Below are positions 55,186 through 64,000 of a DNA stretch of 64,000 nt, piece by piece. Under the pieces are notes generated by a model. That model ran no database searches, had not been told where the DNA came from, and was given only the letters and a program-made list of their open reading frames with translations. The stretch's first letter is position 1, and every line of letters begins with the position of its first letter. A program made the position numbers and the translations under genes. This DNA comes from Aquarana catesbeiana (taxonomy: Eukaryota > Chordata > Amphibia > Anura > Ranidae), in NCBI RefSeq assembly GCF_042186555.1, contig NC_133330.1:163569907-163633906 (forward strand), given 5' to 3'.

Positions 55186-55735
55186 GTGACAATCCGCAAC
55201 GTGTGGCATGGGACGTGGCAAGTGACAATCTGCAACGTGTGGCATGGGACGTGGCAAGTGACAATCAGCAACGTGTGACAAGTGACAATCTGCAACATGG
55301 GACGTGGCAAGTGACAATCTGCAACGTGTGGCATGGGACGTGGCAAGTGACAATCCGCAACGTGTGGCAAGTGACATTCTGCAACGTGTGGCAAGGGACG
55401 TGGCAAGTGACAATCTGCATCTGGTGACAGGCGACATGACAAGTGACAATCCGCAACGTGTGGCAAGTGACAATCTGCAACGTGTGGCATGGGACGTGAC
55501 AAGTGACAATCCGCAACGTGTGGCATGGGACGTGGCAAGTGACGTGGCAAGTGACAATCTGCAACGTGTGGCAAGGGACGTGGCAAGTGACAATCTGCAT
55601 CTGGTGACAGGCGACGTGGCAAGTGACAATCTGCTTCTGGTGACAGGCGACGTGGCAAGTAACAATCTGCATCTGGTGACAGGCCACGTGGCAAGTGACA
55701 ATCCGCAACGTGTGGCAGGTGACAGTGGCAAGTGA
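55186..55735. repeat. 36-bp minisatellite, first block
   Basis: GTGGCAAGTGACAATCTGCA plus ACGTGTGGCATGGGAC recurs about 15 times with shorter variants (ATCTGGTGACAGGCGAC). Confidence 0.9.
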
Positions 55736-55964
55736 CACGCTCAGGGCTCCCACTGATTCTGCATTATGGTGAGTTGAACCATTTCATTTTTTATAACAAT
55801 GTAATTATAGTAATAATGCACTTCAATCATCCTGACACCATCACAACCATGGTGCCATGATGATTGAAGCGCTAACACCAGCCATTTCCCCGATAAATTT
55901 ACCCCAAAAAAAGGTATTTTCTGGCAGTGCCCCTCCCGAGACTAGGCTCTGGATACGCCCCAGT

Positions 55965-56812
55965 ATAGAGGTCATCAGGTTGCAGGGCAGTGTATAGAGG
56001 TCAGCAGGTTGCAGGGCAGTGTACAGAGGTCAGCAGGTTGCAGGGCATTGTACAGAGTACGGAGGTCAGCAGCTTGCAGGGCAGTGTACAGAGGTCAGCA
56101 GCTTGCAGGGCAGTGTACAGAGGTCAGCAGCTTGCAGGGCAGTGTACAGAGGTCAGCAGCTTGCAGGGCAGTGTACAGAGGTCAGCAGCTTGCAGGGCAG
56201 TGTATGGAGTACGGAGGTCAGCAGGTTGCAGGGCAGTGTACAGGGGTCAGCAGGTTGCAGGACAGTGTACGGAGGTCAGCAGGTTGCAGGGCGGTGTATA
56301 GAGGTCAGCAGGTTGCAGGGCAGTGTATAGAGGTCAGCAGGTTGCAGGGCAGTGTACAGAGGTCAGCAGGTTGCAGGGCATTGTACAGAGCATGGAGGTC
56401 AGCAGGTTGCAGGGCAGTGTACGGAGGTCAGCAGGTTGCAGGGCAGTGTACGGAGGTCAGCAGGTTGCAGGGCAGTGTACAGAGGTCAGCAGGTTGCAGG
56501 GCAGTGTACAGAGGTCAGCAGGTTGCAGGGCAGTGTACAGAGGTCAGCAGGTTGCAGGGCAGTGTACAGAGGTCAGCAGGTTGCAGGGCAGTGTATAGAG
56601 GTCAGCAGGTTGCAGGGCATTGTACAGAGTACGGAGGTCAGCAGGTTGCAGGGCAGTGTACAGAGGTCAGCAGCTTGCAGGGCAGTGTATGGAGTACGGA
56701 GGTCAGCAGGTTGCAGGGCAGTGTACAGGGGTCAGCAGGTTGCAGGGCAGTGTACGGAGGTCAGCAGGTTGCAGGGCAGTGTACAGAGGTCAGCAGGTTG
56801 CAGGGCAGAGTA
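55965..56812. repeat. 29-bp minisatellite, second block
   Basis: About 29 copies of the same 29-bp unit. A sub-block (56066-56200) has CAGCTTGC in place of CAGGTTGC, a variant also seen in the third block (58145-58270). Confidence 0.9.
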
Positions 56813-57234
56813 TAGAGCAGGGGCAGATCCAGGGGGGGCAACGGGGCAATTGCCCCCTCCAAGAATACGGGTGAGTGAGTGGGCCGGCAGGCATCGCCCA
56901 GGTGAGAGAGCCGGCTCCGCGGCTGAGAGCACGGGCGGCTCCGAGTCCGTTGGTGATGACAGCGACAGACAGGTGAACAGCTGTGCGGCGCCGGCTCGTG
57001 ACAGTGTTTGACTGTGAGCGGGCTGCTGGTCAATCAGGGATACGGCGGGCGCGGGAGCAGAGAGATGACATCATCTCTCACCGCATGGCGCCCGCCCTGC
57101 ATCCCTGCAGTTCCACTCTCGCTGTGCAGTGTGCAGGCAGCCGCGGCAGCAGAGAGATTACATCACCTCTCTGCTGCTTGACTGGTAATCTGCTGCCTGA
57201 CACTGGGACACAGCAAGACAGAGACAATTATAGC

Positions 57235-57810
57235 AGGCAAGTGACAATCCGCAATGTGTGGCATGGGACGTGGCAAGTGACAATCTGCAACGTGTGGCAT
57301 GGGACGTGGCAAGTGACAATCAGCAACGTGTGACAAGTGACAATCTGCAACATGGGACGTGGCAAGTGACAATCTGCAACGTGTGGCATGGGACGTGGCA
57401 AGTGACAATCCGCAACGTGTGGCAAGTGACGTGGCAAGTGACAATCTGCATCTGGTGACAGGCGACGTGACAAGTGACAATCCGCAACGTGTGGCATGGG
57501 ACGTGGCAAGTGACAATCTGCAACGTGTGGCATGGGACGTGACAATCCGCAACGTGTGGCATGGGACGTGGCAAGTGATGTGCCAAGTGACAATCTGCAA
57601 CATGTGGCATGGGACGTGGCAAGTGACAATCTGCAACGTGTGGCAAGGGACGTGGCAAGTGACAATCTGCATCTGGTGACAGGTGACATGGCAAGTAACA
57701 ATCTGCTTCTGGTGACAGGCGACGTGGCAAGTGACAATCTGCATCTGGTGACAGGCCACGTGGCAAGTGACAATCCGCAAAGTGTGGCAGGTGACAGTGG
57801 CAAGTGACAC
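57235..57810. repeat. 36-bp minisatellite, second block
   Basis: Same unit and nearly the same variant order as 55186-55735, offset by about 2,060 bp. Confidence 0.9.
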
Positions 57811-58034
57811 ACTCAGGGCTCCCACTGATTCTGCATTATGGTGAGTTGAACCATTTCATTTTTTATAACAAAGCAATTATAGTAATAATGCGCTTCAATC
57901 ATCCTGACACCATAACAACCATGGTGCCATGATGATTGAAGCGCTAACACCAGCCATTTCCCCGATAAATTTACCCCAAAAAAAAGGTATTTTCTGGCAG
58001 TGCCCCTCCCGAGACTAGGCTCTGGATCCGCCCC

Positions 58035-58430
58035 TGGTATAGAGGTCAGCAGGTTGCAGGGCAGTGTATAGAGGTCAGCAGGTTGCAGGGCAGTGTACAG
58101 AGGTCAGCAGGTTGCAGGGCATTGTACAGATTACGGAGGTCAGCAGCTTGCAGGGCAGTGTACAGAGGTCAGCAGCTTGCAGGGCAGTGTACAGAGGTCA
58201 GCAGCTTGCAGGGCAGTGTACAGAGGTCAGCAGCTTGCAGGGCAGTGTACAGAGGTCAGCAGCTTGCAGGGCAGTGTATGGAGGTCAGCAGGTTGCAGGG
58301 CAGTGTACAGAGGTCAGCAGGTTGCAGGGCAGTGTATGGAGGTCAGCAGGTTGCAGGGCGGTGTACGGAGATCAGCAGGCTGCGGGGCGGTGTACAGAGG
58401 TCAGCGGGTTGCAGGGCGGTGTACATCAGC
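58035..58430. repeat. 29-bp minisatellite, third block
   Basis: About 13 copies. The first units, including the unusual ACAGATTACGG junction and five CAGCTTGC units, match the second block in order. Confidence 0.9.
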
Positions 58431-58914
58431 AGTGTTGACATGTGTGCCAGTGCCACTGTGACCCTTGCTCTCTATTTATAGAGCCACAGCCAGGTCAGGG
58501 TTTAGGGACAGTCTATGGGGAGAAGGCAGCACATACCTAGTCCTGCTGGCCAGCCGAGTTCAATCCGCGGGCTCCCAGCAGCTCCTACCTCACGGCATCC
58601 CCAACATGCAGGCAGCATGGCATAGGGCGGGATCAGAGCAGCAGTGATGCTTACGGCCCCGCCCACTCATTCCTCACTGGAGAAGCACGGCGGCTCGCTG
58701 CCTGTCTCCCTGAGTATAACAGCGTGCATGTGCCGAGATGATCTGCCTATTAGCATAGCGTCATGACACACTGTGTGTGTCATGACAGGGGGATGACAGA
58801 GCGGCTCGGGGGCGGGACAAAAAACTATTTTCGGGACAATAAAAAATCGGGACATAGGTTGGATTTTCGGGATTGTCCCGGCAAATTTGTGACTATTGGC
58901 ATGTATGCCTTATA

Positions 58915-59465
58915 GGCTGAAACGCATCAACTGACTTAATCTGAGTTTGTTCACTGTGGCTATTCAATAAAATGAAGAAATTTTAAGAGCAACAACCGGA
59001 GTGCAGATAATTTTTTCTACATTACTCTACATTACTCTACTCAGCCAGCGACTGTGGATTGAGCACCTGGGAGCTCTGCTATCTATGTTGTGTATGGGTA
59101 TTAGCACTGACTTTTCTGTTTATAGCATGCATTATGTGCCTTTATCTTTTCAGGGCACCCCAAATGCGATGCGATTCTGCGGTGGTTGTCACGTGGGAGG
59201 ATGCGCCTTTAAAAACATTGTGCGAAGCTTGTTGCCCCTAAATAGGAGCAGGGGTTTCTTTTTGCATGCGTAGGGCAGCCAAGTGAATGGGCCGCCCCCA
59301 TGTGAGTTGCAACATTGTGTGCAAATCGCTCTTTGAAAATAACATAGCGGGAACACTTGTCCCTTTTACGTGATAATATCAAATGCCTCTAAAAAGTGAC
59401 CTAAGCACAGATCGCTTTTCAATGCAATAGCAGAGCCTGCTGCAAGTGTGAACAAACCTTTGGGT
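58915..59465. other. Repeat-like DNA and MITE fragments in DIRS gag region
   Basis: GGCTGAAACGCATCAACTGA to ATAATTTTTTCTAC resembles a common frog repeat. CTGCAAGTGTGAACAAACC near 59445 is a MITE end. No gene. Confidence 0.35.
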
Positions 59466-59925
59466 TCCATAGGAAGAATGACAGCAGTAAGAGGCCTGTT
59501 TCAGGAGGAATGGGAGCAGGGGAGAGAAAATCCTCCTCAACCAATAGGTTGCAGAAGTTGTATCCACTCACGGAGGAGGATGTGGCTCCTTTATCTAACC
59601 CACCAACGGTGGATGCGGCAGTCACCAGACTGGCCAAGAATGTGACACTTCCGATGTCTTCCTCCTTTTGCGATATCTTTAATAGACGCATTGACATGTA
59701 CTTAAAGTTTTACCTCATGGTAGGTGGTGCTTGGAAGCCCACCATTGCTTTAACATCTATAAGAAGCGCTATGCGAGTGTGGGTACAGAACTTGGAGTAA
59801 AAGAAAAAATCATCAAGGCTCTTGATGAGATAAAACTCTCAGCGGACTTCGCAGGTGAGGCAGCTATAGACATCAGTATCAGCTCAGCTCAGTCACAGCC
59901 AAAAGCTGAATTGCTCTAAACTGCC
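59466..59925 (+). pseudogene. DIRS gag-like C-terminal part
   Basis: Overlapping frames carry LQKLYPLTEEDVAPLSNPPT followed by VDAAVTRLAKNVTLPM, a pattern typical of DIRS gag proteins just upstream of RT. Frames change near 59700. It is separated from the 5' part by the hAT-like insert and other repeats, so it is not functional. Confidence 0.65.
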
Positions 59926-60159
59926 TTTTGATGGGAAGGCGCTGTTTGGCCAGAACACTGGAGACTGTCATCTCCAGGGTTACAGGAGGAAAATAAGGTC
60001 TTCTGCCCCAAGATCGAAGGTCCAGACTCCAGAGGGGGAAACCATCCAGAGGAGCACCGAACAGGTACCAGGATTTCGGAGGCTTTTGCCCATCCAAGAA
60101 CTTCAGAAGGGGTTGGAGGGGTACACAGTCAACTTTCATATGATCGCTGAGAGCTAAGG

Positions 60160-60600
60160 CCACTGCGGCTCCCTCAGATACCTAGAAGCCCTTTTAACGC
60201 ACAGGCCCGCCCTGGATAGAGAGACTCAAGATGGACTTATTCAACCAGGAGACTGGAGGATTTCAGTGGACTTGCAGGATGCCTACAAGCATGCCCCAAT
60301 CCTTCAGTAATACCAGATTTGTGTTGGGGACAGGCATTACCAGAGCCAGCTGGAGTCTACACAGAATATGGTCTACCTAGGGGCCGAATTCAATACTCAG
60401 ACGGTCACAGTTTCTTTGGCACTTCAAAAACTCCCAAAAAATCAGGGAGAAGTTACAACAGGCATTGGCTGCACCAGTGATGTCAGCATCCCAGTGCATG
60501 AGTCTTCTTGGGACCATGGCTTCATGTATCCCGATGATCCCCTGGGCTCACTGGAAACTCAGTTTTCCAACAAGGCTTCCTAATGCAGTGGAAGAGTTCG
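60160..60600 (+). pseudogene. DIRS reverse transcriptase fragment
   Basis: WRISVDLQDAYKHAPI near 60260 holds the first RT aspartate (DLxDAY). YLGAEFNTQTVTVSL near 60375 follows almost at once, though the YxDD segment should lie between them. The catalytic part is therefore deleted. A stop follows LQ at 60308. Confidence 0.65.
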
Positions 60601-60699
60601 TCTAGCCCAGCCAATCGGGATCACCAGCCGGATGCGCCAGAGTCTCTGAAGGTAGACGAAACTAGAAATACGAAATGGCATCTTCCATTAGGGCCGCAG

Positions 60700-61130
60700 C
60701 CATGGATCATTGTTAACAGATCCCAGTGCAGCAGGGTGGGGTGCCACCTGCAAACAACGCAAGATCCAGAGCAGAGGGGAAATTCCCACTCAGGGCCTAG
60801 TTTCCAATATTCTGAAACTTCGAGCAGCATTCATGGCGTTGGCCACCTTGCTGCCCCACATACAGGGTCATCCAATCCTGCTCTGTCTGGACAACATGGC
60901 AGCAGTGTCCTACATAAACTGACAAGGCGGGACGTACAGCCAATTCCTCTTGAGGGAGGTGGAACCAGTCATGACATTGGCACAACAATATCTCCCAGAT
61001 TTGAGGGCCATATATCTTCCAGGCTCTCAGGATTTGGAAGCAGGATCGCCTATCCAGATAATTCAAGGATCCCAACGAATGGTCCTTCACCCAAAGTGTT
61101 CAAACAGATCATCCACCAGTAGGGGGTGTC
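60700..61130 (+). pseudogene. DIRS RNase H fragment
   Basis: LTDPSAAGWGATC near 60712 gives the first acidic residue, ILKLRAAFMAL the conserved glutamate region and CLDNMAAVSYIN the second aspartate near 60890; an in-frame stop follows at 60920. The RNase H would remove RNA during cDNA synthesis. Confidence 0.7.
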
Positions 61131-61493
61131 CGCAACTGGATCTTTTTGCCTCATCAACCAACTGCAAGGTGAGCCGTTTCCTCTCATGCTACCTTCATCC
61201 ATTAGCGGAGGGGACGGAAGCCTTGACCCATCCTTCGGTTGTGCAACTGGCCTATGCCTTCCCTCCAATTTCTTTAATGCTGAAATTCCTGAGGAGATTG
61301 TTGACAGAGAATTTGACAGTCATCTCAGTATTGCCTTACTGGCCTCGCAGACCATGATTCTCTCTGGCGTGTGCCCACCGATCACTCTGCCAGTGACTCC
61401 TTATCTCCTGTCACAAGGAGATATCCTACATCCGTAACCATCATGACTGGCCTTAGCGGCCTGGATATTGAAAGGCAGGGGTTGCAAGAGTTA

Positions 61494-61918
61494 TGCCGCG
61501 TACACACGGTCAGAATTTCCGACAACAAATGTTCGATGGGAGCTTGTTGTCGGAAATTCCGACCGTGTGTAGGCTCCATCGGACATTTTCCGTCGGAATT
61601 TCTGACAAATAAAATTTGAGATCTGGATCTCAAATTTTCCGACAACAAAATACATTCTCGTAAATTCCGAGCGTGTGTAGACAATTCCGACGCACAAAAT
61701 TCCACGCATGCTCAGAATCAAGCAGAAGAGCTGCAATGGCTATTGAACTTATTTTTTCTCGGCTCGTCGTACGTGTTGTACGTCACCGCGTTCTTGACGT
61801 TCGAAATTTCCTACAACATTTGTGCGAACATGTGTATGCAAGACAAGTTTGAGCCAACATCCGTCGGAAAAAAAACATGGATTTTGTTGTCGGAATGTGC
61901 GATCGTGTGTATGCGGCA
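61494..61918. mobile_element. Palindromic MITE, TA target, in DIRS recombinase
   Basis: TA at 61492-61493 and 61919-61920; ends TGCCGCGTACACACGGTCAG and, inverted, TGCCGCATACACACGATCGC. The arms carry AATTTCCGACAACAAA and its complement. It splits the recombinase gene near its start. Confidence 0.85.
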
Positions 61919-61921
61919 TAA

Positions 61922-62905
61922 GGTTGTTCTCCAGAGGATATTAGGACTTTACAAAATTCCAGAAAGGGGTCAACCTATGCCATCTACTCCAGAATATGGG
62001 ATAGATTCACAAGCTTTGCAGCTGGACGTCCGTTTGACCCTAGTGACCTGAATGTGTCTCAAATCCTGTCTTTCCTACAAACCGGATTGGATTTGAGGCT
62101 CAGCCTATGTTTGCTTAAGGTGCAGATTTCAGACATCTCAGCTTTTACCCAAAAGAAATGGGCAGAAAACCTGCTGGTGGAACGCTTCATGAGAGCGGTA
62201 CTTAGACTACGCCCTCTCAAGAGAAATGGGTTCCCTCAATGGGACCGGGCAGTAGTCCTCAATTTTCTAGCAAACCCTCCTTGTGCTCTCACGGAAGACT
62301 GTTCACTATGGGATATCACCTTAAAAACTGCATTCCTATTAGCCATAACTTCAGGGGGAAGAGCATCGGAACTCCAAGCATTGGGAGCATCCGAACCTTA
62401 TACCATATTCTTCCCAGACAGGGTTGTACTAAGACCATTGGATCACTTTGTCCCAAAAGTGGCATTAATATTTCACCTTTCCAATGAATGGGTGCTTTCA
62501 GCCTTCCCAGCAGAAGCAGATGCTGGCCTGCACGAGTTCCCAAAGTCCTCAAAGCCTATCTCCAGGCTACTTCTTCAGTCAGATGTTCTGACAAACTTTT
62601 TATTATACCTTCTTGAAAATTTTAAAAGGAAAGAGGCCTCGGCCAGAACCATCTTGGCCTGGATTGTAAAAACTATTCACCGGGCATATAGAGTGGCCGG
62701 GAAAGACCCTCCGGAGGTGGTTAGAGCTCACTTAACAAGGGCGATGTCTTCTTGGGCAGGAGTGTCTCTGGAGACAGTATGCAAAGCAGCTAGCTGGTCA
62801 TCCCGTCACACATTCCTAAAATACTACAGGGTGGATCCAGCAGCTCTTACTACAGTAGAGTTTGGGAGGAAAACTATCCAAGCTTCTATGTCTATTGTTA
62901 AATAA
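61922..62905 (+). pseudogene. DIRS tyrosine recombinase, long open frame
   Basis: The frame is open for 327 codons from the MITE edge to the stop at 62903-62905. It contains STYAIYSRIWDRF (N-terminal core-binding part), ITSGGRASELQAL with the catalytic arginine near 62360, VRAHLTRAMSSWAG with the HxxR pair near 62730 and SRHTFLKYYRV with the probable nucleophile tyrosine near 62820. DIRS elements use this enzyme instead of an integrase. The upstream codons (SGLDIERQGLQE, before 61493) are cut off by the MITE. The catalytic part looks intact, which points to recent loss of function. Confidence 0.8.
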
Positions 62906-63235
62906 AGACTAAGTTTGCAGCATTAAACCCTCCCTCTCGAAAGCTCATTATTTATCATAGGTATGCTGCCATGTTAGCGTCAGGAAAATTGAAAATTGTA
63001 TCAAATACTTACCGTAATTTTCCTTTCCTGATGCCAATACATGGCAGCATACGAACCCTCCCTCTGATCTTTGTGCTTTATACGGAGAATGGGGGAGGTA
63101 GCTCTCAGTCAGACTTTTATAGAGCTAAACAGGTCCTGTGGGTGGATATAGTGGATAAAGCTATATCATAGGTATGCTGCCATATATTGGCGCCAGGAAA
63201 GGAAAATTACGGTAAGTATTTGATACAATTTTCAG
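62906..63235. repeat. DIRS right terminal repeat region
   Basis: TATCATAGGTATGCTGCCAT occurs at 62955 and 63163 and, inverted, near 51660. CTTACCGTAATTTTCC pairs with GGAAAATTACGGTAAG. This matches the complex end structure of DIRS elements. Confidence 0.7.
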
Positions 63236-63706
63236 TTGTCTCACCCTGCTTTGCACATGCTCAGTTGCTCTCCATTTTAGGCATTTGTAGGCACTGATGA
63301 GTTTGTAGAGACCAATCTGCTGACAGCCTTAAAGTGGAATTTAACCCTCCTATCTTTTACAGCCAAGGTAACTGCTTCTGTGATCAGTTATGACAGCAGC
63401 CATTTGATGGTTTGACTGTTTGCTTGGGGACACAAGCAAATTTGATAGTTAGCAACTCTAGGAACGCTACTGTTTCTTGAAACCGTTAAATCAATGGGTT
63501 TACAGTAGTTATACTTTCTGATTTACTACTGGGGCTCCGGGCTTCAACAAAATAGCAGCCTCCAGCAAGAAGAAACAGGAGCAATGCTGGAGGCAATTTA
63601 CAGCAAACACTAATTTTGGTAGCATATTTATTGTGGAATGTATGTCCCATAGGCGTGCGCAGCCTATTGCATTAGGGTGTGCACCCCAAAGCTCGAACAC
63701 ACATAC
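63236..63706. other. No gene seen
   Basis: Unassigned sequence between the DIRS end and a microsatellite. Confidence 0.4.
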
Positions 63707-63717
63707 GTGTGTGTGTA

Positions 63718-63764
<47 letters not shown>

Positions 63765-63795
63765 CACATACACACACACATACACACACACACAT
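63707..63795. repeat. Compound microsatellite (TG)n(TA)n(CA)n
   Basis: GTGTGTGTATGTGT, a TA run of about 18 units and ACACATACACACAC form a perfect-looking hairpin. Confidence 0.95.
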
Positions 63796-63796
63796 T

Positions 63797-64000
63797 ATAT
63801 TGTCAAAAGTATTGGAAAGCCTGCCTTTACACGCACATGAACTTTAATGGTGTCCCAATTAATTTATTTGGTATCAATGGTCTTAGTCCGTAGGGTTCAA
63901 TACTGAGTTGGTCCACCCTTTGCAGCTATAACAGCTTCAACTCTTCTGGGAAGGCTGTCCACAAGGGTTAGGAGGGTGTCTATGGGAATGTTTGACCATT
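63797..64000. mobile_element. Fold-back Tc1 derivative, left arm at window edge
   Basis: GTCAAAAGTATTGGAAAGCC through CTGGGAAGGCTGTCCACAAG matches 14020-14200, with a 30-bp insertion (AATTAATTTATTTGGTATCA). The rest lies outside the window. Confidence 0.85.

Larger units (their letters stand above)
53579..58906. mobile_element. 5.3-kb hAT-like insert made of minisatellites
   Basis: GCCTTATA stands at 53571-53578 and 58907-58914, an exact 8-bp duplication of hAT length. The ends CATAGTTGTCAACATTGT and, inverted, ATACATGCCAATAGTCAC are roughly similar. Inside are a GA-rich tract, a 30-34-bp minisatellite, 29-bp and 36-bp arrays and two GC-rich spacers, arranged as a 2.06-kb tandem duplication. 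No transposase is present. Confidence 0.6.
51626..63235 (+). mobile_element. DIRS-like retrotransposon with inverted terminal repeats
   Basis: The left end sequence (51640-51765, with ACAGGACCTGTTTAGCTCTT) returns inverted at 63085-63180, as expected of DIRS elements, which have inverted rather than direct terminal repeats. In order it shows a gag-like region, an RT fragment, RNase H and a tyrosine recombinase. The gag region is split by a large hAT-like insert and the recombinase by a MITE. The RT active-site part is deleted. GAAAATTGTATCAAATACTT pairs with its inverse at 62987 and 63215, marking the inner repeat. Confidence 0.8.

Noticed and set aside
55108..55731. Minus-strand frames of repeated HVADCHLPRPMP type
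   Set aside because: Translation of the 36-bp minisatellite; every phase is similarly open.

Overview
The window looks like intergenic and intronic DNA from a frog, most likely a ranid. This rests on recognised repeat families: Tc1-like elements, a dense family of TTAA-bounded piggyBac derivatives whose TIRs read TTAACCACTT, L1/Tx1-type LINEs starting GGGGGCGTGGCC, a DIRS-like element and very many palindromic MITEs. No database search was possible, so the organism is an inference. Only one host gene is supported, and almost everything else is mobile DNA or tandem repeats.

Host gene. Three coding exons on the minus strand (11093-11004, 1979-1940, 1852-1764) give a start and reading frame that match the N-terminus of FIRRM (C1orf112, the FIGNL1 partner) as I remember it. 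The 9.0-kb first coding intron has the terminal ATATCCT...AC structure and TTCCTTAAT branch site of a U12-type AT-AC intron. The next intron is an ordinary GT-AG intron of only 87 bp. The rest of the gene lies beyond position 1. A GC-rich stretch at 11094-11310 is the likely promoter side.

Layout. 1-426: edge of a Tc1-like element inside FIRRM. 2.0-10.6 kb: the U12 intron, packed with Tc1 remnants, palindromic MITEs and piggyBac MITEs. 11.5-19 kb: piggyBac MITEs, a fold-back Tc1 with a hAT element in it (exact 8-bp duplication), and a 1.75-kb palindrome with an internal TATA unit. 19.8-25.5 kb: three minisatellite fields interrupted by two Tc1 elements and one LTR-like piece. 25.85-30.46 kb: LINE A, holding a 1.2-kb insert with 13-bp direct repeats. 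30.46-48.68 kb: a gammaretrovirus-like endogenous retrovirus, heavily deleted. LINE B is inserted in its pol gene (13-bp duplication), and a 5.9-kb deleted piggyBac is inserted in LINE B ORF2 (TTAA duplication), itself carrying a MITE. 48.7-51.5 kb: palindromes and piggyBac MITEs. 51.6-63.2 kb: a DIRS-like element with inverted terminal repeats and a long open tyrosine recombinase frame. Its gag region holds a 5.3-kb hAT-like insert made largely of 29-bp and 36-bp minisatellites in a 2.06-kb tandem duplication. 63.7-64 kb: a microsatellite and the edge of another fold-back Tc1.

The mobile genes do not work together as a pathway. What the window records is an insertion history: ERV, then LINE B, then piggyBac, then MITE. 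The piggyBac relic also keeps enough coding sequence to explain where the abundant TTAA MITEs come from.
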